Assembly: GCF_902459465.1 (NCBI RefSeq)
Contig: NC_047081.1
Span: forward strand, 1,054,001-1,118,000
Length of the DNA stretch: 64,000 bases
From: Asterias rubens
Taxonomy: Eukaryota; Echinodermata; Asteroidea; Forcipulatida; Asteriidae
Reading direction: 5' to 3'
Shown: positions 34,098 through 47,454 of the stretch, one piece after another
Layout: each line of letters opens with the position of its first letter
Numbering within the stretch: the first letter of the stretch is position 1
The notes under the pieces: generated by a model
Databases searched by the model: none
The model's input: the letters and a program-made list of their open reading frames with translations, nothing else
Told to the model about the DNA's origin: nothing
Position numbers and translations under genes: made by a program

Positions 34098-35818
34098 AAA
34101 ATTTATAAACACGTCTTGTACGTAAACCAAAATTGTTTTTAAACCTAGGGTCGCTTTAACTTGTGAAAGAAACCATATTTGGACACTTTCAAGGTTCAAT
34201 TTCATACAAGAATTTTGCTGAGTCTATTGCAGACATGCCTGCCAGCTCATTGTACACTCCTTTCAACTGAACCATTTAGGCCTAAATGATATTAAATTGT
34301 CACGAAGTGCGATGAGGGTTCAATCATCTAATGATTTCCCATGGACTAGCCATCACCAAAGCAACGGGTAATTCATTCCCAATGTTCTGGACTGACATTT
34401 TGTAAGCACTGTCTGCAGTCTTTTATGATCATGAGGGTAGAGGGGAACTGGTTTAAAAAGGCTTCAGTGCTTGCATTGTCATGTTCCCTGTATACAGCTG
34501 TATAAGTACAGTGTTCAAACAGTAGGAGCCTGACCATTTTCCCCACCCAGCCTCGTTTTGGTTGCACTGATTCGAATGAGAGAAAAAAGGCATGTGCTGT
34601 ATTTTTTAATCAAGAATAATTTTACCTTACTGTGTAATACCTTAAACGGAAAGAAATAATGTTTAAAGGTTGACTTTTGAGTCTGGTATACAAGTCTGGT
34701 GATAGGCCCTAGCTTTATGAAAATGGGCCCTGATGGTTGCTAGGGGTTTTCTAATGTTCGAAATGATGAAGCAAAAATGTCAGCAACTGTTCAGCCGAAA
34801 TGAAGTCCTTGAGTCACGTTGGAACAAATTGACGACAACTGAAAGAAAGGTCTGCTGAAGCTTGACTGATGTCTGAATCACGACTGGATTTGATTTGGGT
34901 CAACCACAATCTAATTCAAAATAATGCTGAGCAATGAACAGAAGACACAGAATTACGGCGCAGCAACGGAGGCCATTGTCCCTCTCTCTCTCTCTCTCTA
35001 TCGCCCTAGTATTGGTCTTGGTCGCCCTTCAAAAGCTTCTCACATAAATACTGTAAGATTTTCTTATAGAAGTGCCTTTCCCAAAATGAAAAATGGCCTT
35101 ATAGTTACATATAGGCACCAGAGGCAGTGATCACTGTTGCCCTGAAAGTGGCATTGGTGCCCCTTCAAAATGGAAGTGCCCTGTAATGGGGGAGGGTATG
35201 TTAATTGTCCTGTGGCAAAAGCATTTTGGCCACGATTGTAGGCATGTATATTGCAGCAGATAATTACACTATTAATATTTGAGCAAACAAACGGTTACCT
35301 CCAAACCCTTGCCAATACAAGCCACTTTAAAAAATGTGGGGGGGGGGGCATGCAGTGGCTAGGAACAGCTGATTTGTCTTTACCTAGGGTTCAAGAAGAA
35401 TGAAATCCACGATGGCTTATCCCCTCGACCACCTGCCCGCTTCGCCTTACTCATATCATTAATGTTAAACAGTGCGCTGAATTCAAGATGCGCTCACCTG
35501 GATGCTGATGACAGCTTCTTAAAGGGAAGGTATGTTGTAAATCATTCTTAAAATTAATGGCAATACAAACTTTTGGTTCTAGAAGCCTACAGCAACTTTC
35601 AATAGTACTTTTTTGAGAAACATTTCACTTCGAAGTAATGTGGTTGTATAAAAATAAATTAGTTTTTATGCCCATAACTTTAAATCTGAGAAGCGTTACT
35701 GACAGCGAAAAAGTTTTTCAGTTTGTGTGTTTGATTTGCAGATTATTCTTCTTGCGTGGATATCACTGCTCCAGATTTTCGACAACATCTCAAAAACACT
35801 ACCCCCTTTTGAATATAA

Positions 35819-36194
35819 AGAGACTGGACACTAATGTTAAATGTCAAAAACCAGTCTTCTTACTTGGTGTATCTCCACATGCATAAAATAACAAACCTGT
35901 GAAAATTTGAACTCAATTGGTCATCGAAGCTGCGAGATAATAATGACAGAAAAAACACCCTTGTCACACGAAGTTGTGTGCTTTCAGATGCTTGATTTCG
36001 AGACCTCAAATTCTAAACTTGAGGTTTCGAAATCAAATTCATGGAAAAATACTTCTTTCTCCAAAACTACGTTACTTCAGAGGGAGCCGTTTCTCACAAT
36101 GTTTTGTACTATCAACCTCTCCCCATTACTCAATACCAAGTAAGGTTTTATGCTAATAATTATTTAGAGTAATTACCAATAGTGTCCACTGTCT
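35819..36194 (-). mobile_element. TTAA-flanked MITE, copy C
   Basis: Reverse orientation: starts AGACTGGACACTAATG and ends CCAATAGTGTCCACTGTCT, followed by TTAA (36195-36198). Central palindromic segments (GAGACCTCAAATTC / AACTTGAGGTTTCG) are preserved. Confidence 0.8.
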
Positions 36195-38699
36195 TTAAAT
36201 GAACGTTAGTTTTATAACTGCAATAGGATTGAAACGAACAGTGGGTTCCAATTTATACCAAACGTATAACCATACAATCCCTTTAAGTGTTCATTTGATG
36301 GCATGAATGATACAAGCGGATATCGAGGGGATTAGGGCAAGGGCACATTCATCTCATTTAATAATGCGACAGAACTGCAGGATTTATAACACTCTGCAAT
36401 ACATGATTTATAAAAGCAAGCTGATACTGTTTCACGTCTTGAATTTCATTCTTTTCAATATTTATATGATAACAAGCACTTCTAATGAGGAAAATGTAAA
36501 TTCGTTTTGGAACTTTGCACAGGGCACCACAGCAAAAGCACAGGGCACCACAGCAATTGACATCATTGATGTCTTCCAGTAGAAATTCTAAGAACTGTTT
36601 TTGCCGCTTGTGATAAGCAGAGCAATAAAATCACCAGGCATTTATTACTCCTTAATTTTTTTTTTTTTTCAAAACCAATCTGAACAGCGTCTTCTTTAAT
36701 ATTATTAGTTTCCAGGGCTTTTTCTAAAAATAATGAACTTCTAGTTTTTGTACAATGACGCAAATGGTAACACTAGATAAAGAGCAAGGTCTCTCCGAAG
36801 AGCAACTTCAATATCTACTTGATAACGACGTCTTGAATTTCGTCTTGATCACGTACAAGGATCTGGCCTTCACTGCCTTAGCGTACCATCCTGGCGAGAT
36901 GTGCCTTCAAAAATTATCACATTATGCACTCTAATTTTCAATAAATGGAAGTGCTTCCTCTTTGACGAACTGGCCTTGTTCGATCTCAGGCATGTTATTT
37001 TAAAATTTGTTACTGATATAATGAGAGAGAGAATTATATGAGCACGCTCCATGTGAGTGTACAATCACCCAATATGCACAACGTCCCAGTGTGCACGAAC
37101 TGCGTGCAAAGGATTCTGGGTGACGTCCGTGTCCGAGCATGCCAACCTACATCGTTGCATGCTGATTTTGAAACAATGCAGGGCCGATTTTATAAAGCTA
37201 CTCAAGCACAAACAGCAGCTAAGCACAACAAAATTAAGTACCAGAATAAGGTTACCAGCCAAACTAACTCTCAGTACAAATTGTGACTAGAGTCCTCCTC
37301 TTTCTGCATAGCAGAAAAACGTGTCGAGCAATATTTTCTGCTTTAGTTATAGATGTAAACTATATCTTGGTGGAGCACCGTCATGTTAATCAGAAGGTTG
37401 TTGGTTCAAATCCTACTCTCATAGTCAAATTGTCTTTGTTCAAGCCCAAATCATGTACAGATTCAATGTATAATGTTAACCTAATTTGACACAGAATGTG
37501 CTAGTTTAATTTTTTTTTTTAAAAGTGGAACATATTATACAAGTTACAACAAAATCAATTTTACTCACCCCAGGAAAATTTATTTAAGAGTGCACCTTCC
37601 TAGTCACAGCTAACAACCAGACTCAATTCGTCTCACAGTACAAATCAATGCAGGACTGAGGAGTAAATTCTCTTCATCAAAAAAAAAACTCTGCACCAGT
37701 CGAGTGAATGTTTAACATGCAGGGTTTAGCATTTTAATCTAGACAAGAAGTGTAATGAAAAACCGCACAGTCTCGAAAGCATCTACAAGAAATCTGGGGT
37801 ACACCTCAAATGCCCTAAATGCAAACTTCCTTCCCCAGACTAGCTCGAATGTTCGCACTCCCTTTCGACGTGTCATACACACGTGATTACATGCACTTTT
37901 GATAATAAAAAATCTGTTGCAGTATTGTTCGGACTAGAAGTCATGATGACTAACAAGTATTCAAGTGACGGTTGGAGTTAGAGAAGAAAATGTTGTCGTT
38001 AGGGATGTGAGAGATGTATCGAGTTTTGCAGATTTTGTTTGCTTTCTTCCAAGGATTAATTTCACATTCACATGGATCAACACAAGACTGGCACTGGCAA
38101 AAGAGTAAGATTTGGGTAATTGTATTAAACAGTGAAATATTAACAACGTTCTCAACACCTATGCCTGTATGCTTCTTTTTCGAAAGGGCACAAACTTCAA
38201 GACATTGTAAATTTCATCTTTAGAGTTTTTCAAGAGCACCAAGGCCATGACCAGGGGCATGATGGCAATTCGCTTCGCTGCCTCCGTGAAGTATCAGGCC
38301 TCCAACAGCATTTTAAAATTTTCAACTTTTCCGTCAGTCTCTAGAAAAAATGCTCACGCAATGTGGCGAGGTGAAAATTCTCAACTGTCACTCCCTATAC
38401 ATGTAGAAGCTCTCAGACAGCGTGTCTAAGGTGAATAAGCATGGGCGTATTCTACGTGGAGCATTTCAACCAATAGAATGAGTTCTCTTAACGTCGTTAT
38501 CGTTATCAATTTCCTTATCGCTGCAGTGTGACTTGGCCTTTACTCTTTAATGGCTGAACCTTAATGTTTAATGAACCTTCATTAATTTTTGCCTTGATAT
38601 TTGCTCTACATTACCATCTCCGCAACCAGAATATCAAATCATTACCTCAAACAGTCTGTGTGGCAAATGGAGCGTGGGAATGTCAATGCTACATCGTTA

Positions 38700-38970
38700 G
38701 TAAATTGGGTGAGGTGGGGGTTGAGGGGGGGGGTTGAGGGGGGATGGGTTGAGGAGGGGGGGGCATTAAAAGCCAAACTGGTTCATTATAGGAAAAAGAG
38801 GGCTTTCGAACATCAGGCGAGGGGTAGGGCAGAATGGACAGGTGGGATCAGTGGGAAAGACAGGTGGGCAGTAGGCATATTGGGCAGAGGGCAGTGGTCA
38901 GAGGACATGTTGGGCAGTGGGCAAGAGGCATGTTGGGCAGTCCGCAGAGGGCAGTGGGTGGTGAGCATAG
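38700..38970. repeat. G-rich simple sequence and GGGCAGTGG minisatellite
   Basis: A G-rich tract (38710-38765) is followed by degenerate tandem copies of GGGCAGTGGGCAGAGG and ATGTTGGGCAG (about 38820-38965). Long open frames here reflect base composition, not a gene. Confidence 0.7.
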
Positions 38971-39565
38971 AATCTCCCATTGACACAGTGTATCGAACAA
39001 GGCGTACAGATATGTTCACCCTGAGACAGAAATGACACACCCATTTACACAATGTATTTTTTTTTATGTACAATATTTTCGCCCAAAAACGTTGGCTGAC
39101 TGAGGTGAGCAGCGCCCTCTTGTGATTATATTCAGATATCATTAAAAACATTATCATCTCAAATACACATTGTATAAGGATATGAAGAAGTCGTATGGCA
39201 CTTCCAGAGCCCCATACATGTACTTCCCATAATAAATTCATTAAGAAAGAACAGAGAAGTCGGATGGCATATCCAGATCCAGAGCCCCATACTCCCCATT
39301 ATAAATTCATTACAGAATAACAGGGAAGACGCAGTGAGTGCGTCTTGAGCACGCAGGGGAATATTAAAACATCAATAAATTCTGCAGGGTGTGGAAGGTT
39401 AAGATGCGAAATGCACTCCTGAGACTCCGTGACTGCTCACAGTGAAGGTACAAGAAGTCATTAATTCACACTTTTAATTGCTTTTTCGTCCAGAGTGTTA
39501 GGGGCGAGCGGTGTAGCACGCATGACCCAAGTTCTGGGCCATATTTCTGAAGCCTTGCCAAGGCA

Positions 39566-39733
39566 TCTGAAAGCACACAGTTCTCTTTCATAATTTTCTT
39601 GCAACATCGATGACTAAATTAACCCAAACTTTCACAGGTTTGTTATTTTAAATGCATACAAGTATGTGTGGGTACAACAAGTGAGGACACTGGTCTTATG
39701 AAAATAACCATTAAGTGTACACCCTGCGTTTCA
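39566..39733 (+). mobile_element. TTAA-type MITE, right-half fragment
   Basis: ATCTGAAAGCACACAGTTCT, TCATAATTTTCTTGCAACAT, TTTCACAGGTTTGTTATTTT and AACAAGTGAGGACACTGGTC follow the order of the right half of the 33338-33714 copy. Confidence 0.6.
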
Positions 39734-41933
39734 AATGGTTTAATCTTCAGATGAGATGTTTTAAAGCCAAAGGTCCCATGTGTTGTGTAATGCATTTAAG
39801 AACCCATTACAAAGTGAACTTTTCGTTTTAGATAAAGGGATTGCTCCAGTGATTCTGGCATGCTTGGCTTCCCCCATGGCTGCACATTGTGCCACATCAG
39901 CTTGTAAACCATTACGAGGCGCTGAGATGTAAATGGCTCTAAATTCACCATACTTCCCACCCATCAGAAAAATAATGAGCACTTTGAGGGATGAGATACA
40001 TGTACATTAATAAAATGAAGAGATACATTCATTTACTTGCTACGTAAAGGAATGGGTAATATTTAATTATCAGGATTAATTATCTTCAATAATTAATTGG
40101 TGTGCAAATCTCTGAATTATAAACTTACCATTAGAAATTTTATTCAACGTTAATGCGATGGCGTGCGAGAAGGGGGGCCTCTTGGAGGTTAGTAATTTGA
40201 TAAGCTTGGGTCAGGGTGGTCAGGGTTTCATGCCATTTGGCCCGGGCAACAAGTGCAACTACAAATGTAGTGTCACTAGTGACTCTTGCTGTGGCCAGTT
40301 GCGACTACTACTTTTCAACTACCCAGCTTAATTGCGCCACCATGACTACTATTAATCTAAGTAAAAGTCGCGATTAGTGTCGCAGTTGCACTTACATGTA
40401 ATTGGGCCGCGAAAAGGCGGCTAGTGAATTTTACTGGTCACCGAGAGGCCTAGGTAGGTTTGTCATTGTGTCTGCTCTGGTATATTAATAAGTCAAAAGA
40501 GACTTTGCTAGCACTGCATACTAAACATTTCAGCCTGAATTTTACATTTGTTTTGCCTGGTGCTGAAATCCACTTAATGTTTTGAAAAGTCCCGAAAGGT
40601 TGACAGATTGTATCAGAGAGAAACAGGCACTTTGAACCACACGTTAATTATATAAATTGTGCAATTGTCTTGAAAAATAAGGCATTTTCGGATCTAGTGA
40701 CCAGTCTTGACAACGTGTACACTCGCTATAATAAAGTAAATCATGCCATTGGCGTTACTTTGTGCTGTGTACTTTATCCTCCCCTTACCAGTTTTCACGC
40801 TATTATGCCTTTTTCTTTGAATTGGGAAAAAAATAATGATGCCTTATATCAACCGATGCCCCCTAATTACCTTCTTTTGTTAATATGAAGTATGCAAACA
40901 TATATTAAAACTTGATGGACATTGATATGTTCACACTACACACCGATCTTCGATGACTTCAACTGGCCCCATTTGTTTTGAGTTTTTCCTGTTTTCACGG
41001 CAAACAAGAAAGCATGGTTTCCCGGTGAAGCCATACATGGAAGAAACATCTACAGTGACTACAAGTGTTCTTCGAGACTCTGTGTATGACTCTATAGCCA
41101 GCAGTTGTCTTCGTTTTATTCAAAATATTTTTTAATGAAATTTTAATATTACCATGGTAATTTGCAAAAAATAACAAAAATAAATAATTTAATAATCATT
41201 GGCTTTCAAATCTGATTTTTATTTATTTTTTCCCCCTTTTTTTCCTCTTAAAATTTATAATATAGCGTATAAATAAACAGTGATAATTGAATCAACAAGC
41301 TGATCCCTTAAATTTTAATATTAATAATAATATTGATTGGAGGGTTAAAACAAAAATCTCAACAAATATTAGAAAATGATATATAAGGCACATGGCTTCT
41401 TTAAGCCTCTGTATTTTTTTCCCCAGAATGCTCAGCAAAATATTCAGTCACATGATTTGATCATCATGAATTGTGAATTGAAATAGTGTTTGATGAAACT
41501 TTTTCGGTGGGCAAATATTTTTATATGGCCTCAACATTATGACATATTTTTGTACCTTGTAGAAATGCCTAAAATACCAAACTTTTTGCATTTACAAGTG
41601 CAAATATCCAGTGGAGCCTTACGTGTTTCTAAGTTTTGGTCAAGGGAGAGGAGACTCTTTGCTTGGCAAATAAAACCACACAATTTTTATCTAGGGACTG
41701 TTTACATCGCGCACAGAGAGGTAAAAGATTTGCCACGATTTTAGGGACATCTCGAAAACAGGACCTCCTACGTCAATAGTGTAGTTCCTTTTGGGCATGG
41801 TGAGTGGGCGAGAGTTCTGGCCGAGCAATGGAAAGTCTGCTATAATTTTCTTTATTTAAATTATAATGAAGCCAAGGTCGCAAGGTAAACAATTACTGAA
41901 TTTAACTAGGCTTAATTAATTAAATTAATTAGC

Positions 41934-42066
41934 GGAAAAGTTTCCGTATGGCGCCACCACTTTTTCATTCGAAATAAAATAATATAGTATCTAATTTACC
42001 CGATTGATATATCCCTTTTTGGAAAAATGAGTGAAAAAGTGGTGGCGCCATACGGAAAGTTATCCC
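41934..42066. mobile_element. Palindromic MITE (GTATGGCGCCACCAC family), copy 2
   Basis: GGAAAAGTTTCCGTATGGCG and its complement CGCCATACGGAAAGTTATCC surround an AT-rich centre almost identical to that of the copy at 2690-2820, implying recent spread. Confidence 0.8.
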
Positions 42067-43602
42067 TTTCCTGGAGCCTGTTGTTAAATACATTCTTTTC
42101 TGCATTTTTAACAGTGTTTTATGTTTCTTCCAACCGCCTTCTCTCTGTAAAAGACACGCCCCCGCAAATGTCACTCAAACAAAGTGTCAAAGATGATGGA
42201 ATAAAAAAGTCAAGCGACAGTGAATGAAGTCAATTTTACAAGGCAATCAATGTCAAATGTACTTACGTATCGCGTCTGCTCGAGTATGGTTGTCTAATAC
42301 TTCAATTTAATAACTAACTCACAATCTGCAGAGATCTTGTTCACCGTTTATCATAAAATTAGCGAGGAAAAACGTTGCAACATTATTCATTTCGGTCGGC
42401 AGTGCAAAACATTCAGCAGAAAAGAACAGTCGGGTATCCAACGCAGTAATACATTGATTATTCCTGCTGAGTGATTAAGGAACTAGATCAATAGTTGCGC
42501 TTTTTCAAGCTGCGCAAAATTCATCGCACATAATACGTGTGTTTTAATGCTAGATATTTTATTAACACAAAAATGCGCAGTAGCAAATCTCAAGTGGTTC
42601 AGCATCAACAACAGAGGGCGCCGTTTAAGATTATTGGTGGCAGCGACTTTGCTATATCGGTGATTTTGTTTTCCTTCGTGGAGGTAGAAATAACACAATT
42701 CTTATTGAACTGAGAAACCTTCTCCACGTATCGTAATCTATAAAAGTATGCCGAGTTCCCTTGTTATGAAGATCATCTAAACAACCAAACACGTAAGTTT
42801 CAAGTATTGCTTGTATTTGTAAAAATTGTGAACTCTCCTCTCGTCATCCGCAGGATTAGGAATACTCAATAAGGTTTACCGTGATTCAGAACCGCAATGC
42901 AGTGAGTGTGGGAAGGTATATGGGGCGGTTTCTATGCAGTTTCTACGACTCGTGCACGCAACGCCTATACCTTTGTGTGGGTTCAACAGCGCCCTCTCTT
43001 GATATTTTGCTATTCCCGCTAAACCTTATAATAGCCATATTGTGATTACTAAAATAATTAATTAGGATACATAAATTGTTCCAACTTTGATCCCCAGCCT
43101 GCACAGCATCGCATGATCCATGCAGTCGTCGGGCAGTGGCATGTATGCCATACAACTGTGTGTGTTTACTATCGAGTTAGTATACTATTTGGTTATTAGG
43201 GAAGTTGATTCCAAAGAGGGTAACCAGTCAAAATTGAACACAGTGATAATCCGTGCAGATCTGGAGGGGACAGACTCTCCGAGCCGTGAGCCCGATGTCC
43301 TGCCACACTTTACTGCATTTCTTCTCAATTTTCAATGGAAAATATATGCAGTTTGCACGTACTTACTTTGTGACAAATATAAGGGGATTGTGTCACAAAT
43401 ATTTTACTAAATATTATTATCAATATCTTGCTTAATATGAAGATCGAGTGATCAATTAATCAATCAAACGTAATTTGTATAGCGCCTAAATCAAAAGTTT
43501 GCTCAAAGGTGCTGAGGCACAGAAGAAATAAAAAGTCATTGATGGTAGGCCTCCTGAAACAAGTGATGATTTAACTTTCTCCATCAGCTTTGTTCTAGAA
43601 CG

Positions 43603-46600
43603 ATGACAGAGACTCCGAGCAAGCATCATCCGACAGACTCGGTGTTCATCGACCCGTTCTACCTCAAGAGTTCATCCAGCGCTGGTGAAAGATTCACAAG
43701 ACTTCGCTTTGCGGAGGTGCCTCATTATCTACAGGGTAACCCATTCATCCTTCGGGGGTACTTGAGCGACTTGTCCTACAAGAAATGTATCAAGAGGTAA
43801 GGACGCCCCCCTTCCATGTCGAAACACCCTAACTCAATAAGAATGTCATTTTGAGAAAAGCAAGAAAAGTGAAAACGTGTAAAAAGAGGCCGAGATAGTG
43901 TCATGCTTGCCTGATAAATGCATTAGTGAATTGACACAATAAAACACAACATTGATTGACCTACAGTGATCAGGACCCAATTTCATGGCTCTGCTTACCA
44001 CAAGCAAAGAATTGGCGCTTACGAAAGCAGAGAATTCCACACTTACGTCAAGCCTATTTCACTAGTTACCAGGGATTTTTGGCTTGTGTGCGTGCGTACT
44101 CCACATTACTTGGCATTCTTTCCTTACATTGCACAGTAAGTAAGCGGAAAATGGTGACCGTGAGTGCAGAATCGACAGAGCCATGAAATAAGGCACCAAC
44201 ATCGAAACTTTGTGATCATTGTCGAAATCATCATCAGGTCATCGACAGTGATTTGTTTCTATCTCCTCAGTACCTTTGTGTGGTCGAATGAAACGGTGAA
44301 CGTGTGGAGTCATCTAGCGGGATTCCTCATCTTCTTAGGTCTGACGATTTATGACAATCTCGTCACCATTCCCAACTTCAATGGGACACTCAACGACCAT
44401 CTCGTCTACACAGTCGGCCTCACATGCTTTCAGGTAAAACAAAAACTCCCCAAATTTACCCTTCTGTGTGTGTGCACAGAACCTTACACTGTTCAAAACT
44501 ACAGTAGATGATATTGAATTGCTGAGTTCCCTTGATGGGAAGATCATCTAAACAAACAAACAAACAAACAAACAAACAACATACAAACAAACAAACAAAC
44601 AAACAACATACAAACAAACATTATGGGTTGGAGCATAATCAATCATTCTATTGTTTTACAGTTTTGTATGCTGTGTTCTGCTGGGTACCATGTTTTCAGC
44701 TGCCATTCCGAAGACGCCTACAAACGCTGGTTAGGTCTGGACTTGGCCGGTATCTCTATAGGTATTCTTGGGTGCTACATCTCTGCTGTGTACTACGCTT
44801 TCGGCTGCTACCCGGTAAAACTAACATCAATATCCATTGTTCGTACAGGGCTTGAATTTTTGTTGGAAAATCCATCATACCAAATGGCTTGTAGCTCAGA
44901 TGTTTTAATGGATCAGAATTCTGTTAAAAAGAGCAGAATCAAAAGAAAAAACTTCCTGACCCAGTTTTCCATGCATTTATTTGGTTTGGGTTTAAACAAA
45001 GACAAATTTACCGGAACGAGACGACTGACCTCCGTATTACTATCAAGCCCTATGGTGGCAGTCTCTCTGTTTTGTTGTATCGCCTTTGCGACATTGCTGC
45101 GACTGGTATCACATTCAATTCTTGCTTTAGCAAAAGATATTTGCTTAGCAGAATTATCTGCTTAACAGATTTATGAAACTGGTCCCCTGCCTTTAACTTA
45201 GAATTGTTCTGTATTTCTCTGAAATAGTACTGGAAGAAGATCCACCTTGCTGTTGTGTGCACCCTTTTAGCGTTGACGATTGTCGTGCAGTTTCATCGTC
45301 GCTTCTTAACGGCCCGATGGGCAACAAGGCGATTGTTGTTGTTCTGTACGTCTGTTGCTTATGGTGTTGGACCAATCATCCACTGGATATCACTGCAGGG
45401 CGGATTTCACAAAGAAATAGTTCAGGTATTTTTTTGAAAATGTTTTTACCTTAATATAACCTTACATCACAAGGCTTGACGGCCGCTTCAAGGTGAGGGC
45501 TACACTTTTAAACTGATTTTTTGCCGACCCAAACGAACTGCCACTAAATGCCTGTTGCCACTTACTCCTGGGGTTGAAACAGGGGTGGTACCCCCCTTCA
45601 AAGTCCATAGGGATGTAGGCATGGGTATCATCCACTAGGAGCCTGGCTCCATGGTAGAGCAGAATGCACTACCTTCCCAATTTTTTTTACAAAGCAATTT
45701 TGGTGCTGGCTCAAGGGGAAAAGTGCCATGACCAGGATTCGAACCCACAATCAGACAACATCAGAACTTGTGTCCGGTGTACCATATCGCTTGGCTGTGA
45801 CATCCCATTGGTGTCTTCTCTGTGATTCTATGTTTGAATCCCATCTTGTGTTTTTCCCCAGTTGCGGATTTCCTCCCAAGACTTTTTAGAGACACCAGCT
45901 CGGCCATTGCTGAGGAGCTGTCTTTTTGCAATCAGGGCCCAATTTCATAGAGCTGCTAAGCACAAAAGTTTGCTTATCATGAAATTTCTTCCTTGAAAAA
46001 AAACAGGATTAGCAACAATTTCATGCTAAGCAAATTTGTGTGCTTAGCAGCTCTATAAAATTGGGCCCTGGACCAAAATTACTGGGTAGACTTGGGGGTG
46101 CTTCATGGCCTTGACTTGATCGATTGATATCTACGTTCTTTTTCTCTTGCAGATTTTCATCCCAAAGATTCTTGTAATGTACACCATGGCCTTCTTGGCT
46201 CTGTTATTCTATGCAACAAAGTTTCCTGAGCGGTGTTTTCCTGGTAAGTTAATGATAAGTCCTGGTTGAGTAACCGGCTGGGTTGTGGCCTTGCGATAAT
46301 GGACTGAGCAAAAGGTGAGGTCCTTTATCGCACGGCCACAATCCTTTAAGGTATTAAACGGCTGTTTGATACTGAGCCACTCCTACTTTTTTCCATTAAT
46401 AAATGCCCCTGTACAATTTATTATTATTACACAATTTTCCATACAATTGTTTAAGCAAGAGTTATTTTGGTTCTTCCCCTTGTAGGTAAAGTTGACTACA
46501 TTGGGTCAAGTCATCAATGGTGGCACATCATCATCTTAGGAGCGTTTCTATGGTGGCATCACTGCGGGATCGACCTTGTCCAGTATCAGACAAAATACCC

Positions 46601-46625
46601 TTGCCAAGAAGTTATGCCCTCTTAA
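43603..46625 (+). CDS. PAQR3: Progestin and adipoQ receptor family member 3 (RKTG)
   Basis: Seven-helix PAQR/hemolysin-III-type membrane protein; in vertebrates it sits in the Golgi, tethers RAF kinases there and dampens ERK signalling. Coding exons 43603-43796, 44271-44433, 44662-44814, 45228-45425, 46153-46243, 46486-46625; all GT-AG and in phase, 312 residues (human 311). Family motifs: SNETVNVWSHL in helix 1, MLCSAGYHVFSCH, LDLAGISIGILGCY, and the C-terminal GSSHQWWH with its H-x3-H pair, which together with the YH histidine forms the predicted metal site. Similarity to PAQR3 rather than other PAQRs is shown by KKCIKR before helix 1, FPERCFPG, and the ending WWHHCGIDLVQYQ. An acceptor (CCATCAG) ends at 43587, only 15 bp before the ATG, so an upstream 5' UTR exon is likely. 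Confidence 0.95.
43972..44190. mobile_element. Palindromic element of the CCCAATTTCAT family
   Basis: Begins ACCCAATTTCATGGCTCTGC and ends ACAGAGCCATGAAATAAGG; contains GAATTCCACACTTACGTCAA and GGCATTCTTTCC parts also found at 53001-53220. Lies in PAQR3 intron 1, shortly before exon 2. Confidence 0.65.
44548..44620. repeat. (CAAA)n microsatellite
   Basis: Two runs of CAAA repeats separated by CATA, in PAQR3 intron 2 about 40 bp before the exon 3 acceptor. Confidence 0.95.
45465..45805 (-). mobile_element. tRNA-related dispersed repeat, long copy
   Basis: The fullest copy of the family: GACGGCCGCTTCAAGGTGAG, GCCACTTACTCCTGGGGTTG, ATCCACTAGGAGCCTGGCTC, AGCAGAATGCACTACCTTCC, then the minus-strand B box in CATGACCAGGATTCGAACCC and CGCTTGGCTGTGACATC. 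The last part reads on the minus strand as a tRNA-like head. In PAQR3 intron 4. Confidence 0.7.
45933..46070. mobile_element. Palindromic MITE (CAGGGCCCAATTTCAT), best copy
   Basis: Inverted arms CAGGGCCCAATTTCATAGAG / CTATAAAATTGGGCCCTG and CTGCTAAGCACAAA / TGTGCTTAGCAG run almost to the centre. 138 bp, no coding capacity. PAQR3 intron 4. Relatives at 21620-21805, 43972-44190 and 53001-53220. Confidence 0.8.
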
Positions 46626-46744
46626 ACTTTGTTTATTCCCTGATGACGCTGAAGACTTCTTGAATTCCTGGCAACTTGTTCAAAAATGTTGGAAAAAACC
46701 AAATTCTTGCAGCGGTTTGTTTGCAGTGGAATCATGCAGACTGA

Positions 46745-47020
46745 AAGGACTTCCTGGAGACTTCCTACAGAAAATGTAGACTGCCAGTAGACTTCAGGAA
46801 ACCAGGAGGTTTCCGGCCAACTTCCTGAAGATTTCCCATAGGAACTCTAAACTCCCTGCAGACTTCAGGAAACCTGGAGGTTTCCGGCCAACTTCCTGAA
46901 GACTTCCTACAGAAAATGTAGACTGCCAAAAGACTTCAGGAAACCGTCAGATTTCCGGCCAACTTCCTGAAGATTTCCCGTAGGAACACTTGACTCTCTG
47001 CAGACTTCAGGAAACTCTTT
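46745..47020. repeat. Two-copy tandem repeat of about 140 bp just after PAQR3
   Basis: Both copies contain TTCCTACAGAAAATGTAGAC, GACTTCAGGAAACC, TTTCCGGCCAACTTCCTGAA and GATTTCCC.TAGGAAC. The repeated GACTTC/AACTTCCTG word gives an additional shorter periodicity. Starts about 120 bp after the PAQR3 stop, probably in its 3' UTR. Confidence 0.75.
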
Positions 47021-47454
47021 TCCCTCACTGCTGGAATTACCTCATCTTAGCCAAGTGTTTCTGGGGGTCACTGTGGGATCATACAGACTTTCTTAAAGAC
47101 TTCCAACAGGCTCTGCCTTCCTGCCAAATTTCAAAATGGCAGAATGTTCAGAAAAAAAGTCTGTTTCCTTAAACCCACCTGGCTGATCATGAAATACAAT
47201 TTGAAATTGTAATATTATAGTCTATGTCAGCAAACAGTGTAACTGTAAAATCAAGTTTATAATCAGTGTGTCAATCTAGTGCCTGTTCGATCAATCAATC
47301 AATCAATCAATCAATAGAATGCCATCATTCTAGTTGCTTTTTCCAAACGACTTGAGGTCCAAAGGAAGCTGCTAACTGGCCCATCCTGTGCGCAGTGTGT
47401 GCATAGATTTTCTTACATGGGTTTGTCATTATTTTTTGTGAAAAAAACCTCGCA

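Larger units (their letters stand above)
28621..43587. other. 15-kb gene-poor region between RAP1GDS1 and PAQR3
   Basis: The divergent genes RAP1GDS1 (minus) and PAQR3 (plus) bound this region, so it should contain both promoters, but no coding exon could be supported. It carries a tandem array (28910-29310), at least five TTAA MITEs, SINEs, two palindromic MITEs and simple repeats: (CT)n near 34981-35000, poly-G near 35338-35348. The remaining short open frames lie mostly inside repeats. Confidence 0.55.

Noticed and set aside
38601-39035. 144-codon plus-strand ORF
   Set aside because: Runs through G-rich simple sequence and a minisatellite; composition explains the open frame and no domain is visible.
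43972-44190. Extra PAQR3 coding exon in intron 1
   Set aside because: The open frames belong to a palindromic repeat also found at 53001-53220; exons 1 and 2 already join in phase.
44532-44855. Plus-strand ORF starting in the CAAA microsatellite
   Set aside because: Low-complexity start and an out-of-frame reading of PAQR3 exon 3.
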